DNA of 64,000 bases from Tenrec ecaudatus (Eukaryota > Chordata > Mammalia > Afrosoricida > Tenrecidae). The stretch is taken from contig NW_027459181.1 in NCBI RefSeq assembly GCF_050624435.1, forward strand, positions 1 to 64,000, written 5' to 3'. Positions within the stretch are counted from its first letter, which is position 1, and each line of letters opens with the position of its first letter. This document shows, piece by piece, positions 34,173 through 45,026 of the stretch. The position numbers and the translations under genes were made by a program. The notes below the pieces were generated by a model. The model saw nothing but the letters and a program-made list of their open reading frames with translations, was not told the origin of the DNA and did no database searches.

Positions 34173-35545
34173 AAAAAGACAAGAAGTCAGAAGCCCTCTA
34201 GAGATTCTGCAAGGGTGAGTGTATTGTGTTAAAAGGACACGAAGTCAGAAGCCCTCTAGGTTTTCTGGAAAGGTATGAGTGTGAGAGTGAGGGAGTGTGT
34301 GTGTGTAATAAGGACATGAAGTCAGAAGCCCTCCAGAGATTCTTCAAGGGTGTGTGTATGTGTAAAAAGGACACAAAGTTCGAAGCCCTTCAGAGATTCT
34401 GCAAGGGTGTATGTGTGTGGGTGTGAGTGTGTGCGTGTAAAAATCAAACGTAATCAGAAACCCACTATCGATTCTGCAAGGGTGTGTGTGTGTGTGTGTG
34501 TGCGTTGTGTTTGTAATAATTACACCAAGTTAGAAGCCCTCCAGGGATTCTGCAAGAGAGAGTGTGTGTATGTGTGTGTGTGTGTGTGAAAATGACACGA
34601 AGTCATAAACCGTCTGGAGATTCTGCAAGGTTGTGTGTGTGTGTGTATGTGTGTATGTGTGTCAAAAGGATACGAAGTCAGAAGCCCTCTAGAGATTCTG
34701 CAAGGGTGAGTGTATTGTGTTAAAAGGACATGAAGTCAGCAGCCCTCTAGGTTTTCTGGAAAGGTATGAGTGTGAGAGTGAGGGAGTGTGTGTGTGTAAT
34801 AAGGACACGAAATAAGAAGCCCTCCAGAGATTCTACAAGTATGTGTGTGTGTGTGTGTGTTTAAAAAGGACACGAAGTCAGAAGTACTGCATAGATTTTG
34901 CAAGAAAGTGGCTTTAGGTTGTGTGTGTGTGTGTGTAAAAAGGACATGAATTCAGAATCCTTATAGAGATTCTACAAGGGTGTATGTGTGCGTGTGTGTG
35001 TGTGTGTAAAAAGAACACCAAGTCAGAAGCACTCTAGAGATCCTGCAAGCGTGTGTGTGTGTGTGTGTGTGTGTAAAGAGGACACGAAGTCAGAAGCACT
35101 CCAGAGATTGTGCAAAGGTGCTTGTGTGTGTGTGTATGCCTGTGTAAAAAGATATGAAGTCAGAAGGCTTCCAAAGATTCTTCAAGGGTGTGAGTGTGTG
35201 TGCGTGTGTGTGTAAAAATGAAAAGAATTCAGAAACCCTCTAGAGATTCTGCAAGGGTGTGTGTGTGTGTGTGTGTGTGTATAAAAAGGACATGAAGTCA
35301 GAAGCCCTCCATGGATACTAAAAGGTTGTGTGTGTGTGTGGTTTTGTTTGTTTAAAAAGGACAGGAATTCAGAAACTCTCTAGAGTTTCTGCAAGGGTGT
35401 GTGTGTGTGTGTGTGTGTGTATCTGTGTAAAAAGGACCCGAAATCAGAAGCCCTCTGGAGATTCTGCAACGGTGTGTATGTGTGTGTGTGTGTGTGTTTA
35501 AAAAGGACAAAAATCAGAAGCCATCCAGAAATTCTGCAAGGATGC

Positions 35546-35597
<52 letters not shown>

Positions 35598-35698
35598 AAA
35601 AAGGACACGAAGTCAGAAGCCCTCCAGAGATTCTGCAAGAGTGTGTGTGTGTAACAAGGACATGACGTCAGAAGCCCTCAAGAGATTCTGCAAAGGTT

Positions 35699-35752
<54 letters not shown>

Positions 35753-35773
35753 GGACCCGAAATCAGAAGCCCT
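33707..35773 (+). repeat. TG-rich minisatellite array 1 with higher-order structure
   Basis: About 29 units of roughly 55-95 bases. Each has a (GT)n run, then a core of the form AAAAAGGACACGAAGTCAGA then AGCCCTCCAGAGATTCTGCA. Variant units recur in order: an 'ACCAAGTTAGAAG' unit, a 'GTCATAAACCGTCTGG' unit, a 'TCTAGGTTTTCTGG' unit and an 'AATAAGG' unit. The series repeats with a period near 491 bases (landmarks 33,951/34,440, 34,094/34,589, 34,171/34,662). The array ends inside a core at AGAAGCCCT. Cysteine/valine-rich frames through it are translations of the GT runs, not proteins. Confidence 0.95.
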
Positions 35774-35837
35774 GTTTGTGAGCCCTGGCTCTGTTCCTTA
35801 GTGGTCCTTATCTCTCAAATTTGGACTCCCAGATACC

Positions 35838-36035
35838 TGAGGGTGTCATGGTTCTGTGTTGGGGTTCTAACGGCAAGGACAGCAGCTAGGCCCCACCAGG
35901 CACTCCAAAGGAGAAAGATGACACTTTCTGGTCCCCTAGATAGTTCGTATCGGAAACCCACAGGGGCGGTTTTGTTGTGTTCTGTGGGGTCACTGTGAGT
36001 CAGAATCGACTCAGTGACAGTGAATGTGGTTGAGT
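35838..36035 (+). repeat. AfroSINE at the left edge of the MAPKBP1 block
   Basis: GGGTTCTAACGGCAAGGACA, GGAAACCCACAGGGGCGG, and 3' GTGAGTCAGAATCGACTCAG. A GAGCCCTGG motif at 35,780 may be its 5' end, displaced by about 50 extra bases. Confidence 0.85.
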
Positions 36036-37435
36036 GTTTGAACACCTTCCTTTCATCCTCTGTGCAGGCAGCTCTGTTTTAGAGGAGTTAGGCCAGTCCC
36101 ATGTATTAGACTCTCCTTCAGAGCAACTGGGCAGGTGTGTGTCTGCGTGTTTCTAAGGTCATCTTGTTTTTCTCATTCAAGGAATGTGGAGAGCAGCGGT
36201 CTTCAAATCGGTTTAAAGAGAGAAAGGGGATAAAAAAGAGAACAAAGAAAAAGAGGGTGAAAAAGGATTGGAGGGGAGGGGCTCTGAGGAGAAGAGGGTG
36301 TTGCTCAGGCTTCTAAGGCTGTCAATCAGCCTGGTAGCCAGCTGTGAGCTTACCTGGTGTACCTTCAAGATCCCAGAATCCCTAGTTGACAGTGGAATTT
36401 GCATTGCGAACTGGCTCATTGAGCCGAGCCGGAGGCCTCTGTCTGCAGCAGAGACCAAGCCCTGTGCGGCACCTCCTGCTCCCATCTGCAAGCAGTGGGG
36501 TCCAGATGCGGGTCCTGCGGTCTGCTTCCTGTTGTAAAAGGCAGGGTTGGGACAAGTAGCCTTCTACTGAGTCTCTCCCCCATCTACCCAGTCGACCCCC
36601 TTACCTGGGGTAGCAGGTTCCAGGCTTGCTGTGGCCAGCTAATAGCAATTAGTAGGCATAGCGCTAATGAAGAGAGGGGACAGCTGGGCAGAGGGCCTAA
36701 ACCTGCTGAGCGCCATGGTCCCTGAGACACGAGAGCTGTTGGCTCCCAGCTCCTTGTCCCTGACTGTTACCTGCCTCCCTCTCTCGAGTTCACTCTTGAA
36801 TTTCAGTCTCCTTCCAATCTCACCCAGCCTTGCTGCCTGACTGGAGAGGGAGACTGGAGGCTGTTAGAATGGCGCTGCTCAGGCTCTTTGGGCTAAAGAG
36901 TCTGACGTGGGCCAGCAACTCCATGAAGTTCCCTCCCTCAGGCAGTTTTCTGCCCCTCCATCCCACTTAGTCTCCCTGCAGGCCTGGCCCTGGGCCCTGA
37001 CCTTCCACTTGCTTCCTCATCCAACATGTGGTGGGCTAGCTCTTGCCAAGTACACACATGGGTGCAGACATGAGAGATCCCACTCTCTCCTGGAAACCAG
37101 GTCTGTAAACAAGGGCACAGCTGAGGCCTGTTCTTACCCAAATCATGTGCATCCTTCTCTCTGCCCTCTGCCCTGGGGTAGGGACAAGAGCTCTGGGAAT
37201 ACCGGCCACCCCATCGCTATGGGGCATGTCCCGATGGTGCTGGTGTACAGAGCACTGGGCAAGCAGGGCTCCCTACAGGACCTTGCGCCATGTGGGGCTA
37301 CAGAAGGGGAGAAAGGCAGAAGAGTGCTGTCAGGAGCCAGCTGCACTCTGGCAACGTGGGGTCCTCTGGGCTGGGCCGCTGAGGTGGGGTGCTAAGTCTG
37401 TGCTCCCCTCTCCCTCTCCCTCTCCCTCTCCCCAG
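36036..37435. other. Probable intron of the MAPKBP1 copy
   Basis: No exon matching the N-terminal MAPKBP1 residues was found here. Overlapping frames in 36,900-37,400 lack MAPKBP1 similarity. Ends with a CTCTCC-rich tract and the acceptor CCCCAG before the first recognised exon. Confidence 0.6.
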
Positions 37436-37498
37436 GTGTGTGGTTGTGCTCTTCAACCCCCAGAAACACAAGCAGCACCACATCCTCAACAGCTCCAG
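37436..37498 (+). pseudogene. MAPKBP1: MAPKBP1 pseudogene exon 1 of 12
   Basis: Encodes CVVVLFNPQKHKQHHILNSS, with acceptor CCCCAG and donor GTAAAT. Phase fits the next exon (AG|G for Arg). Confidence 0.93.
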
Positions 37499-37722
37499 GT
37501 AAATGGGCTCAGGGGCTTTGGGGAGTGCCACCTTTCCCCAGGGACGGCCAGAGGGGTGCCACCTGCTTCTCTGTGGCATTGGGCCCTGTTGGGCCCCAGG
37601 CATGGGAGGGAAGCAGCACAGGGACAGCGGGTTTGCTGCCCTTGTTTTGAGAGGGGACTGTGAGAGGCCAGACCTGGGCCAGGCTGCCAGTGCCCCTCTT
37701 GAGCCTGCCCGATTCCTTTCAG

Positions 37723-37780
37723 GAAAACCATCACTGCCCTTGCCTTCTCTCCTGATGGCAAGTACATGGTCACCGGTGAG
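37723..37780 (+). pseudogene. MAPKBP1: MAPKBP1 pseudogene exon 2 of 12, altered donor
   Basis: Encodes KTITALAFSPDGKYMVTGE. The reading frame requires the exon to end GGTGAG, where a strong donor is expected, but the next bases are ATGAGT. A cryptic GT inside ACCGGTGAG would shift the frame. Confidence 0.9.
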
Positions 37781-38439
37781 ATGAGTGAGGAAGGAAGCTC
37801 AAGCACTGCAGAGGGGGGGGCCTGGCCTTAGCAGAGAGTGACAGCCTGCGGCCCGCATAGGACTGGTGCCAATTTTGACTTTCTCTACTGGTGTCCACTT
37901 TGGGTGTTTGGTCTGCCCTAGAGCAGTGTTCTTAGGCTGTAGCCTGCATCAGAAGTGCCATGGTCACCCCTTAGTACAGACTGCTGGCTCTGGGGTTCTG
38001 CAGGTCTGGGGTGGCTCTCTTCAGTTTGCAATGCTAACAAGTAGTTCCCAGTGAGGCTGAAGCTGCCAATTTGGGAACCACATTTTGGAAAACACCTCCT
38101 TAAAACATTCCTTATCCCTGGAGTCCCCCTGCTGGTCACAGTGTGGAACAGGACTGCCCTCCCATAGACTTGCCCTGTGAGGCTGTGAGAGCAAACCACA
38201 GGAGTGGTGGTTCTTGCCCATCCAAATCACGCCAGGAGCCCGTCCCTGAGTGTCCCTGTTCCCCAACACTGATCACATTCCCTCCGGGGGTGTCCTTGAT
38301 TCATGTGCAGGCGCATTAGGTTAGGTGTCCTTCATTTATGTGCAGGCTCTTGTCCAGTGGCTGGGAGGGCCAGGCCTCCATGGATGGGGAGGGAGCTGGC
38401 TGCCTCTGGCCTTTACTTCGGGGTCTTCGGTCCCTGCAG

Positions 38440-38610
38440 AGTGGACACATGCCTGCTGTGCGGGTATGGGATGTGTCGGAGCGCAGCCAGGTGGCGGAGC
38501 TTCAGGAGCATAAGTATGGCGTGGCATGTGTGGCCTTCTCACCCAGCGCCAAGTACATTGTCTCAGTGGGCTACCAGCATGACATGATCGTCAATGTCTG
38601 GGCCTGGAAG
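38440..38610 (+). pseudogene. MAPKBP1: MAPKBP1 pseudogene exon 3 of 12
   Basis: 57 intact codons from [15 protein letters not shown] to [11 protein letters not shown], with acceptor CTGCAG and donor GTGAGT. WD40 blades. Confidence 0.95.
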
Positions 38611-38875
38611 GTGAGTGGGCTGCTGGCCTCAGGACAGGCGGGGCCGGGATGGGAGCCAAAAAATTGCTGACCGGTGGCCTTAACTTCCGCCTGCTGGCCT
38701 CAGTCCCTTTCTAAAGAACTCTGAGCAGAAAGGAGCAACTGGGTATCTAGGATGCTGAAGAAGGGGCAGAAGGAGAGGTCCAGTTCACAGCTTGTCTAAC
38801 CTCCTTCAGTGTGTAAGTTTCTTTTCCCTCAGCTCCTAGAAGCAGAGCCTTGATTTCCCTTGACTTTCTCTCCAG

Positions 38876-39013
38876 AAAAACATTGTAGTGGCTTCCAACA
38901 AGGTGTCCAGTCGGGTGACAGCAGTATCCTTCTCTGAGGACTGCAGCTACTTTGTCACTGCAGGCAACCGGCACATCAAATTCTGGTACCTCGATGACAG
39001 CAAGACCTCAAAG
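38876..39013 (+). pseudogene. MAPKBP1: MAPKBP1 pseudogene exon 4 of 12
   Basis: 46 intact codons [14 protein letters not shown] to [12 protein letters not shown], with acceptor CTCCAG and donor GTGAGG. Confidence 0.95.
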
Positions 39014-39224
39014 GTGAGGCAGCAAGTAGCCACTAGGGTGGGGTCTGCTCAGATCTGTTCCACCTGCGCCCCCTTCTGCATGCTCAAAAGCCCCTTGGAA
39101 GTCTCAGCTGGGCCAGGTGCTATGTCAATCTGCAAGGGAAGCCTTCTCCCTCTCTCCCCAGGGCCTGCTTTCCAGGGGATAGCCTGCAGGGTGGGTGGGT
39201 GGCACCTGTGGTGGGTCTCCACAG

Positions 39225-39408
39225 GTGAATGCCACTGTGCCCCTGCTGGGCCGCTCTGGGCTGCTGGGGGAACCTGCGGAACAACCTGTTCACTGAAGTA
39301 GCCTGTGTCCGCGGGAAGAAGACTGACAGCACCTTCTGTATCACATCCTCAGGGCAGCTGTGTGAGTTCAGTGACCGGAGACTGTTGGACAAGTGGGTGG
39401 AGCTGAGG
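39225..39408 (+). pseudogene. MAPKBP1: MAPKBP1 pseudogene exon 5 of 12, +1 frameshift
   Basis: [16 protein letters not shown] is followed by an extra C near 39,273, then [16 protein letters not shown] and LLDKWVELR in the shifted frame. Length 184 where 183 is expected. Confidence 0.93.
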
Positions 39409-39583
39409 GTAAGTGAATGCTTTGTCGGCAGGCACCCTCCCGTCTGTCACCTCCGGGCTCCGGGACACCTGAGTCTGCATGCACGCTGGGGGAGGCCCCA
39501 GGCGGAGGAAGGTGTTTGGAAACCTCACTGCTCGCTCGTGCTCTCTGTCTCTGCCTCTTCCTCTGCTTTCCTCTTCTGCTCAG

Positions 39584-39601
39584 CACACAGACAGCATCAC
39601 A
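39584..39601 (+). pseudogene. MAPKBP1: MAPKBP1 pseudogene micro-exon (18 bases)
   Basis: CTCAG acceptor, then six codons HTDSIT, then donor GTAAGT. It keeps phase, and I recall a MAPKBP1 isoform pair differing by six residues at this point (like NTDSFT). Likely an alternative exon in the parent gene. Confidence 0.7.
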
Positions 39602-39897
39602 GTAAGTGTGCTGGCCCTGTCCACTGCCTCTGCTGCCTTTCTCTTGGCCGGCCTTTTCTGGGTGTGTCTTTGCCCAAACCTCAGGTGCCTTATAAGGCTT
39701 GCTGACTCCTTCCCCCTAATTGCACGGGGCTGTGAGCCCTCTGGCCAGCTGCTGTTAGAGGGAGGGGCATTGAGGGGCTCCAGCCAGGGCAGCTGGCCTG
39801 CCTTGCGCTTGTCCTTGCCTCTTGGCTCATGGCTGTTGAGGTGTCAGGTGAAGGAGTGGGCAGACGCCCTTGCTGACTGGGGCTTCTGTGCTCACAG

Positions 39898-40058
39898 ACC
39901 ACAGTGGCCCACTGCATCTCGGTGAGCCAGGACTAAATCTTCTGTGGCTGTGCTGACGGCACCGTGCACCTTTTCAACCCCTCCAACCTGTACTTCCTCA
40001 GCACGCTGCCCCGGCCCCATGCCCTGGGGACAGACATTGCCAGCATCACAGAGGCCAG
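39898..40058 (+). pseudogene. MAPKBP1: MAPKBP1 pseudogene exon 7 of 12, in-frame stop
   Basis: TTVAHCISVSQD, then TAA (39,934-39,936) where Tyr is expected, then [17 protein letters not shown] and [16 protein letters not shown]. Donor GTGAGC. Confidence 0.95.
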
Positions 40059-40843
40059 GTGAGCGGTGTTGGTTGGCCCCTGAGTCCTGTCAAAGCCCCA
40101 CTCTGTGCCAGGCCATCCCTGGCATGCTGCAAGGAGAGGAGGGCACACATAGACCTCTGGGAAGACCCTTGCAGTCAAGCACAGGTGGGTCTTTTAGCAT
40201 TTGTTACTCACTGTGGGCAACCGTGGTAATCTGAGTCTGCAGTGTGGTAATGCATTGTCCTGTAAAGACCACAGCTAGGACAGACGGGCAGTTCCTTAGG
40301 GTTTCTGAGAGAGACTGGAAACCTGACGGAGCAGACCTTTCTCCCTCAGGGTGGTACTGGGTAGCAGCTGCGGTAGGATGGTCTTATTGTAGCCTCGGGC
40401 CATGGGTTGGGTGATTGCAGGAAGTGAAGTTTTGCTCTGGTTTCAGTGCTGTCAGGAAGCGGGGCAGTTCTGCAGTTGGGTATATTAATTTCTCTTTCAG
40501 GCCAGGAGGGGGCTAAATCTGCAATTGGCAGGAAATGATATATGACCATGATTATGGTTTGCACAGTGCCCTTCCTTGTCCTCTGATGTGAGTCTAGAAG
40601 GGCCTGACATCTGCTTGGTTGCATCACGGCCACACACTGTCCCCGCCTGACGTTGGGGGCTATGAAATAGCTTGTGTTCTTTTGGAGAGCCCCATGGCAA
40701 GGAATGCCAGGCCAGCCGCTGCGTTCTTTCTCTAGTGACTGCTGGCCAACCTGCTGCTCCTCCCTTTAGTGCCCCATTTCATTAGCGCTCACTCACCAGT
40801 TTGCCCTGTCTGCCCAGGACACCCCGCTCCCCTCTTTCCTCAG

Positions 40844-41033
40844 TTGCCTTTTTGCTGGAGTGGCCAATGCGAAGTATCGGGACACCATCGCCTTGACCTT
40901 TGATCCTGCAAATCAGTGGCTGTCTTGTGTGTACAATGACCATAGTACTTTTGTCTGGGATGTGAAGGACCCCAAGAAAGTGGGCAAGGTGTATTCAGCT
41001 CTGTATCATTCCTCCTGCGTCTGGAGTGTAGAG
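40844..41033 (+). pseudogene. MAPKBP1: MAPKBP1 pseudogene exon 8 of 12
   Basis: Intact: [56 protein letters not shown]. Donor GTACGT. Confidence 0.95.
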
Positions 41034-41254
41034 GTACGTGGGCCAGGTCTGCTGAGACTGACCGTGTTTCCTGGGCTACCATTAGGAGCTGGGGTTCCTC
41101 AAGTGTGGAATTTGTTTCCTCCAGCACCCTTGCTCCCCCAGCAGTGCCCCTGGGTCCCTTCATATCTGTTAATTGGCTCTGAGGATGCGAGTGGATATTA
41201 GTGCTGACTCATCTCAGACTTTTTTCTGTATGCCCCTGTGCAGTCTTAGCTTGG

Positions 41255-41405
41255 CCTCTTTGGACATGTTCCTGAACTTGACCAAACCTTAGTTTCTGCA
41301 ATTATGAAATGACATACCTGATGCATTTGATTTTTACGAAAAGGAGACAATGTAAGTGGGAGATTTAGAATGCCTAGTACTTACTAGGTGCTTGGTTAAT
41401 GTATA
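41255..41405 (+). repeat. MIR relic in a pseudogene intron
   Basis: TTTCTGCAATTATGAAATGA and GCCTAGTACTTACTAGGTGC are in MIR core/tail order. Diverged. Confidence 0.6.
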
Positions 41406-41568
41406 TTCCTTTACTTGTTAAAGACAAGAGCTAATCATTATGACATGCTTGCTATGGGATAAGCCTGGGGCTAAGTCTTGACCAGCCTTTTCTCTACTCT
41501 CATTCCGTCCCATCTCTGTGGGCAGCCAAGGTCTGACCCGGGTCCCTCTGGTCCTTGTGCTCCTCCAG

Positions 41569-41714
41569 GTCTACCTTGAGGTGAAGGACAGTCAACAGGC
41601 CTGCCTGCCCCCGAGCTCCTTTATCACCTGCTCTTCTGACAGCACCATCGCCTGTGGAATACAGAGAGCTTTGGCGTGCATGGCTCCACCCTGCACCGAA
41701 ACATCCTCAGCCAC
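41569..41714 (+). pseudogene. MAPKBP1: MAPKBP1 pseudogene exon 9 of 12, -1 frameshift
   Basis: [20 protein letters not shown] and CSSDSTI, then a missing C near 41,650, then [20 protein letters not shown] in another frame. Length 146 where 147 is expected. Confidence 0.94.
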
Positions 41715-41891
41715 GTGAGCCTGGTGCCCCCACACCACAGTCTCAGGATCTGGTTCTCCAGACCAGACTGTTCCAGATGTTGTTTGGCCAAACTCTGACA
41801 AGGATGTGCTCTTGGCCCGCATTTCTCTCCCTGACAGGTGTCCTGTGTCAGGCCTTCCTCAACCACCTCTTCTCCTGACCTGTTTCACTAG

Positions 41892-42067
41892 TACCTCATT
41901 AAGATCATCTATATGGATGGGAACATGCTGGCCCTGCTGGACACCGAGCTGCCTGGGGGAGACAAAGCCGATGGGTCCCTGATGGACCCCCATGTGGGCA
42001 TCCGCTCTATGTGCATCAGCCCCAACGGGCAGCATCTAGCATCAGAGGACCCTATGGGCACGCTCAG
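41892..42067 (+). pseudogene. MAPKBP1: MAPKBP1 pseudogene exon 10 of 12
   Basis: Intact: [55 protein letters not shown]. Acceptor ACTAG, donor GTAAGG. Confidence 0.95.
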
Positions 42068-42664
42068 GTAAGGCCATTTGTGGAGTGCAACCCGTTGCCT
42101 CCAGGGGACAGGATGGGGGAACTTTAGGCCCCCAAGGAGAGAGGTTCAGGAGGGTTTAGCTGAAAAGGGTTGGGGACAAAATTTATTATCTTCAAGGGAA
42201 AGATACTAACTTGACAATGAAGAAACGGCAAAACCCACCCTTAGCCAAGTCATTAAGGTTAACTTCCCGTGGCAGCAGCATGAATCTGGTGAGAGGGTAC
42301 ACTGAGAGGCTTCAAAATGTTCCCAGAAAATCTTATGACTCTTAAGAACTCCCAATAAAATGTTGAACAACAACAACCAACGTTGATGGAAAGTTTCTTT
42401 TAGTTCTGTTTTTCCATGCAGCCTCCTCCTAGCATTGTGTCTGGTATTCTTGACCCAAATGTATAAGGAACTTAGGATAGTCATGAGGAAACATCAGGCA
42501 AACTTCATTTGAGGTACACCTGCCAGAGTAACATATCATACTCTCCCAGGTGTCACGGTAGGAAAGACAAGCAAAGACTGAAAGCCGTTCTAGACTGGGA
42601 CAGATGACACCCATGTGCCGTGGGGGCTCCTAGGATCCTGGAGCAGAAGGACATTCATGGGATA

Positions 42665-42715
42665 AACAAACTCATTGGCATTGGGTTGATTCCAACTCAG
42701 AGCAACCCCCGCTGG
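42665..42715 (-). repeat. AfroSINE/RTE 3'-end fragment in a pseudogene intron
   Basis: CTCATTGGCATTGGGTTGAT and TCAGAGCAACCCCC: only the last 50 bases of an element. Confidence 0.6.
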
Positions 42716-42991
42716 TGACATTTAAATAAAGTCTAATAATGTTGTACCAGTGTGACCTCCGTGGTCCTTATCACTGTGTACTGTAGTACATAAAACATTA
42801 ATACGAAGGGAGACCAGGTGAGAGAGTTGAATGTGACATATCTGGACTCATTTTTCTAAGTCTAAAGGTTCAACCCAAAAGGTAAAGTAAAACAGCTCTT
42901 GATGGAGAGGAAAAGGTGGAAGGGGGTGGGTGATGATTCTTTCCCCCGCTGCCTGGCACTGAACGGCCTCTCCTTTCTTCTCATTTTGCAG

Positions 42992-43083
42992 GGTCCATGA
43001 ATTGCAGTCCCTGAGTGAAATGCTGAAGGAGGAGGCCCATGAGTCAGAGATTCTGTGCCTGGAGTACTCGAAGCCAGACACAG
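42992..43083 (+). pseudogene. MAPKBP1: MAPKBP1 pseudogene exon 11 of 12
   Basis: Intact: [20 protein letters not shown] then [10 protein letters not shown]. Acceptor TTGCAG, donor GTACCT. Confidence 0.95.
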
Positions 43084-43357
43084 GTACCTGGCCCTGGCCT
43101 AGAATGGCCTTGAGTGAGCCCCTCCAGTCTGGCCAGAGCCACTGATACTTGTCCTGCCTCTTGACTATGGGGCTGATTGTTCTTTTGGCTACCAAAAGAG
43201 TTAGTGATCCTTCTTGATGTCTCTGAAGGCTTTGGGGAGGACTGCATCTCAACTCTGCCCGACTCCATGGCTCATGTGGCTTAAGGATGTGGGGCTCAGT
43301 TTCTCTGGGTGCTCTTTGCTGGGCACTCATCAGCTGACGGAGTTCATCCCATCCCAG

Positions 43358-43483
43358 GTCTGAAGCTGCTGGCCTCAGCGAGCCGGGACCGGCTGATCCA
43401 TGTGCTAGACGCAGGGCGGGAGTATAGCCTGCAGCAGACGCTGGACGAGCACTCCTCCTCCATCACCGCTGTCAAGTTCGCAG
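43358..43483 (+). pseudogene. MAPKBP1: MAPKBP1 pseudogene exon 12 of 12 (last retained)
   Basis: Intact: [20 protein letters not shown] then [21 protein letters not shown] donor GTGTGG follows, and about 65 bases later the minisatellite begins, so the next exon is absent. Confidence 0.95.
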
Positions 43484-43550
43484 GTGTGGGCAGAGCACTT
43501 AGACACACTCTGCCACCTACCACCCCTGCCACCTGCCTGCCACGCCCAAC

Positions 43551-43852
43551 ACTCCATAGATTCTGAAAGGGTGTGTGTATGTGTGTGTGTGTGTGTGTGT
43601 GTAAAAAAGTCATGAAGACAGAAGTCCTCCAGAGATTCTGCCAGTATGTGTGTGTGTTTGTAAAAAGGACACCAAGTACGAAGCTCTCAAGAGATTCTGC
43701 AAGGATTTATGTGTGTGTGTGTGTGTGTGCGTGCGGGTGTAATAAGGTCATGAAGTAAGAAGCCCTCCAGAGATTCTGCAAGGGTGTGTGTGTGTGTGTG
43801 TGTGTGTTTAAAAAGGACACAAAGTAAGAAGCCATCCAGGAATTCTGCCAGG

Positions 43853-43903
<51 letters not shown>

Positions 43904-44438
43904 TGACAGGAAGTCAGAAGCCCTCCAGAGATTCTGCAAGGGTGTGTGTGTGTGTGTGTGTGTGAATGTGTGTGTGAGTGTAAAAAGGACACGAAATCAG
44001 AAGACCTCCAGAGATTCTCCAAGTGTTTGTGTGTTTGTGTGTGTGTGTGTGTGTGTGTAATAAGGACACGAAGTCAGAAGCCCTCCAGAGATTCTACAAG
44101 TGTATGTGTGTGTGTGTTTAAAAAAGGACACGAAGTCAGAAGGACTGTAGAGATTTTGTAAGAGAATGAGTTTTTCGTTGTGTGTGTGTGTGTGTGTAAT
44201 AAGGACACGAAATCAGAAGCCCTCTAGAAATTCTTCAAGGGTGTGTGTATGTGTGTGTGTTTGTGTAAAAAGGACACAAAGTCAGAAGCCCTTCAGAGAT
44301 TCTGCAAGGGTGTATGTGTGTGTGTGTGTGTGTATAAAGGACACAAAGTCAGAAGCCCTTCAGAGATTCTGCAAGAGTGTGTGTGTGTGTGTGTTTGTGT
44401 GAAAACGACACGAAGTCATAAAACGTCTGGAGATTCTG

Positions 44439-44478
<40 letters not shown>

Positions 44479-44759
44479 TGTGTGTCAAAAGGACAGGATG
44501 TCAAAATCCCTCTAGAGATTCTGCAAGGGTGAGTGTTGTGTTAAAAGGACACGAAGTCAGAAGCCCTCTAGGTTTTCTGAAAAGGTATGAGTGTGAGAGT
44601 GAGGGAGTGTGTGTGTGTGTAATAAGGACACGAAATCGGAAGCAATCCAGAGATTCTACAAGTGAATGTGTGTTTGTGCGTGTGTGTGTGTGTGTGTTTT
44701 TAAAAAAGGACACGAAGTCAGAAGGACTGCAGAGATTTTGTAAGAGAATGAGTTTGGGT

Positions 44760-44798
<39 letters not shown>

Positions 44799-44982
44799 AG
44801 GACACGAAATCAGAAGCCCTCTAGAGATTCTTCAAGGGTGTGTGTATGTGTGTGTAAAAAGGACACAGTCAGAAGCCCTTCAGAGATTCTGCAAGGATGT
44901 ATGTGTGTTTGTGTGTGTGTGTGTGTGTAAAAAGGACACAAAATCAGAAGCCCTCCAAGGATTCTGCAAGGGTGTATGTGTG

Positions 44983-45026
<44 letters not shown>

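Larger units (their letters stand above)
37436..43483 (+). pseudogene. MAPKBP1: MAPKBP1 duplicate: unprocessed partial pseudogene (12 exons)
   Basis: MAPKBP1 is a WD40-repeat scaffold that binds JNK-pathway kinases, a paralogue of WDR62. Twelve exons with introns are recognisable, spanning by my count about residues 70-575 of roughly 1,500: the first WD40 propeller and the start of the second. Signature peptides: [76 protein letters not shown]. Lesions: altered donor after exon a (GAG|atgagt for GAG|gtgagt, 37,781), one extra base near 39,273, TAA at 39,934 for Tyr, one base missing near 41,650. The first exons, the rest of the propeller and the C-terminal half are absent, so it cannot make the full protein. 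Retained introns show DNA-level duplication. The functional gene should lie elsewhere. No promoter is visible. Confidence 0.95.

Noticed and set aside
33775-35781. Many overlapping cysteine/valine-rich open frames through the GT arrays (also 43,573-45,590)
   Set aside because: They are translations of alternating GT/TG runs in three frames, with no start context, splice sites or domain.
36900-37400. Upstream MAPKBP1 exon in the 162-residue frame
   Set aside because: The peptide does not match the expected N-terminal MAPKBP1 residues in any frame that I could read.
37436-43483. Functional MAPKBP1 gene
   Set aside because: An in-frame stop, two frameshifts and a lost donor, plus missing first and later exons, rule out a full protein.
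37436-43483. Processed (retrotransposed) MAPKBP1 copy
   Set aside because: Introns with proper splice sites are retained between all 12 exons.
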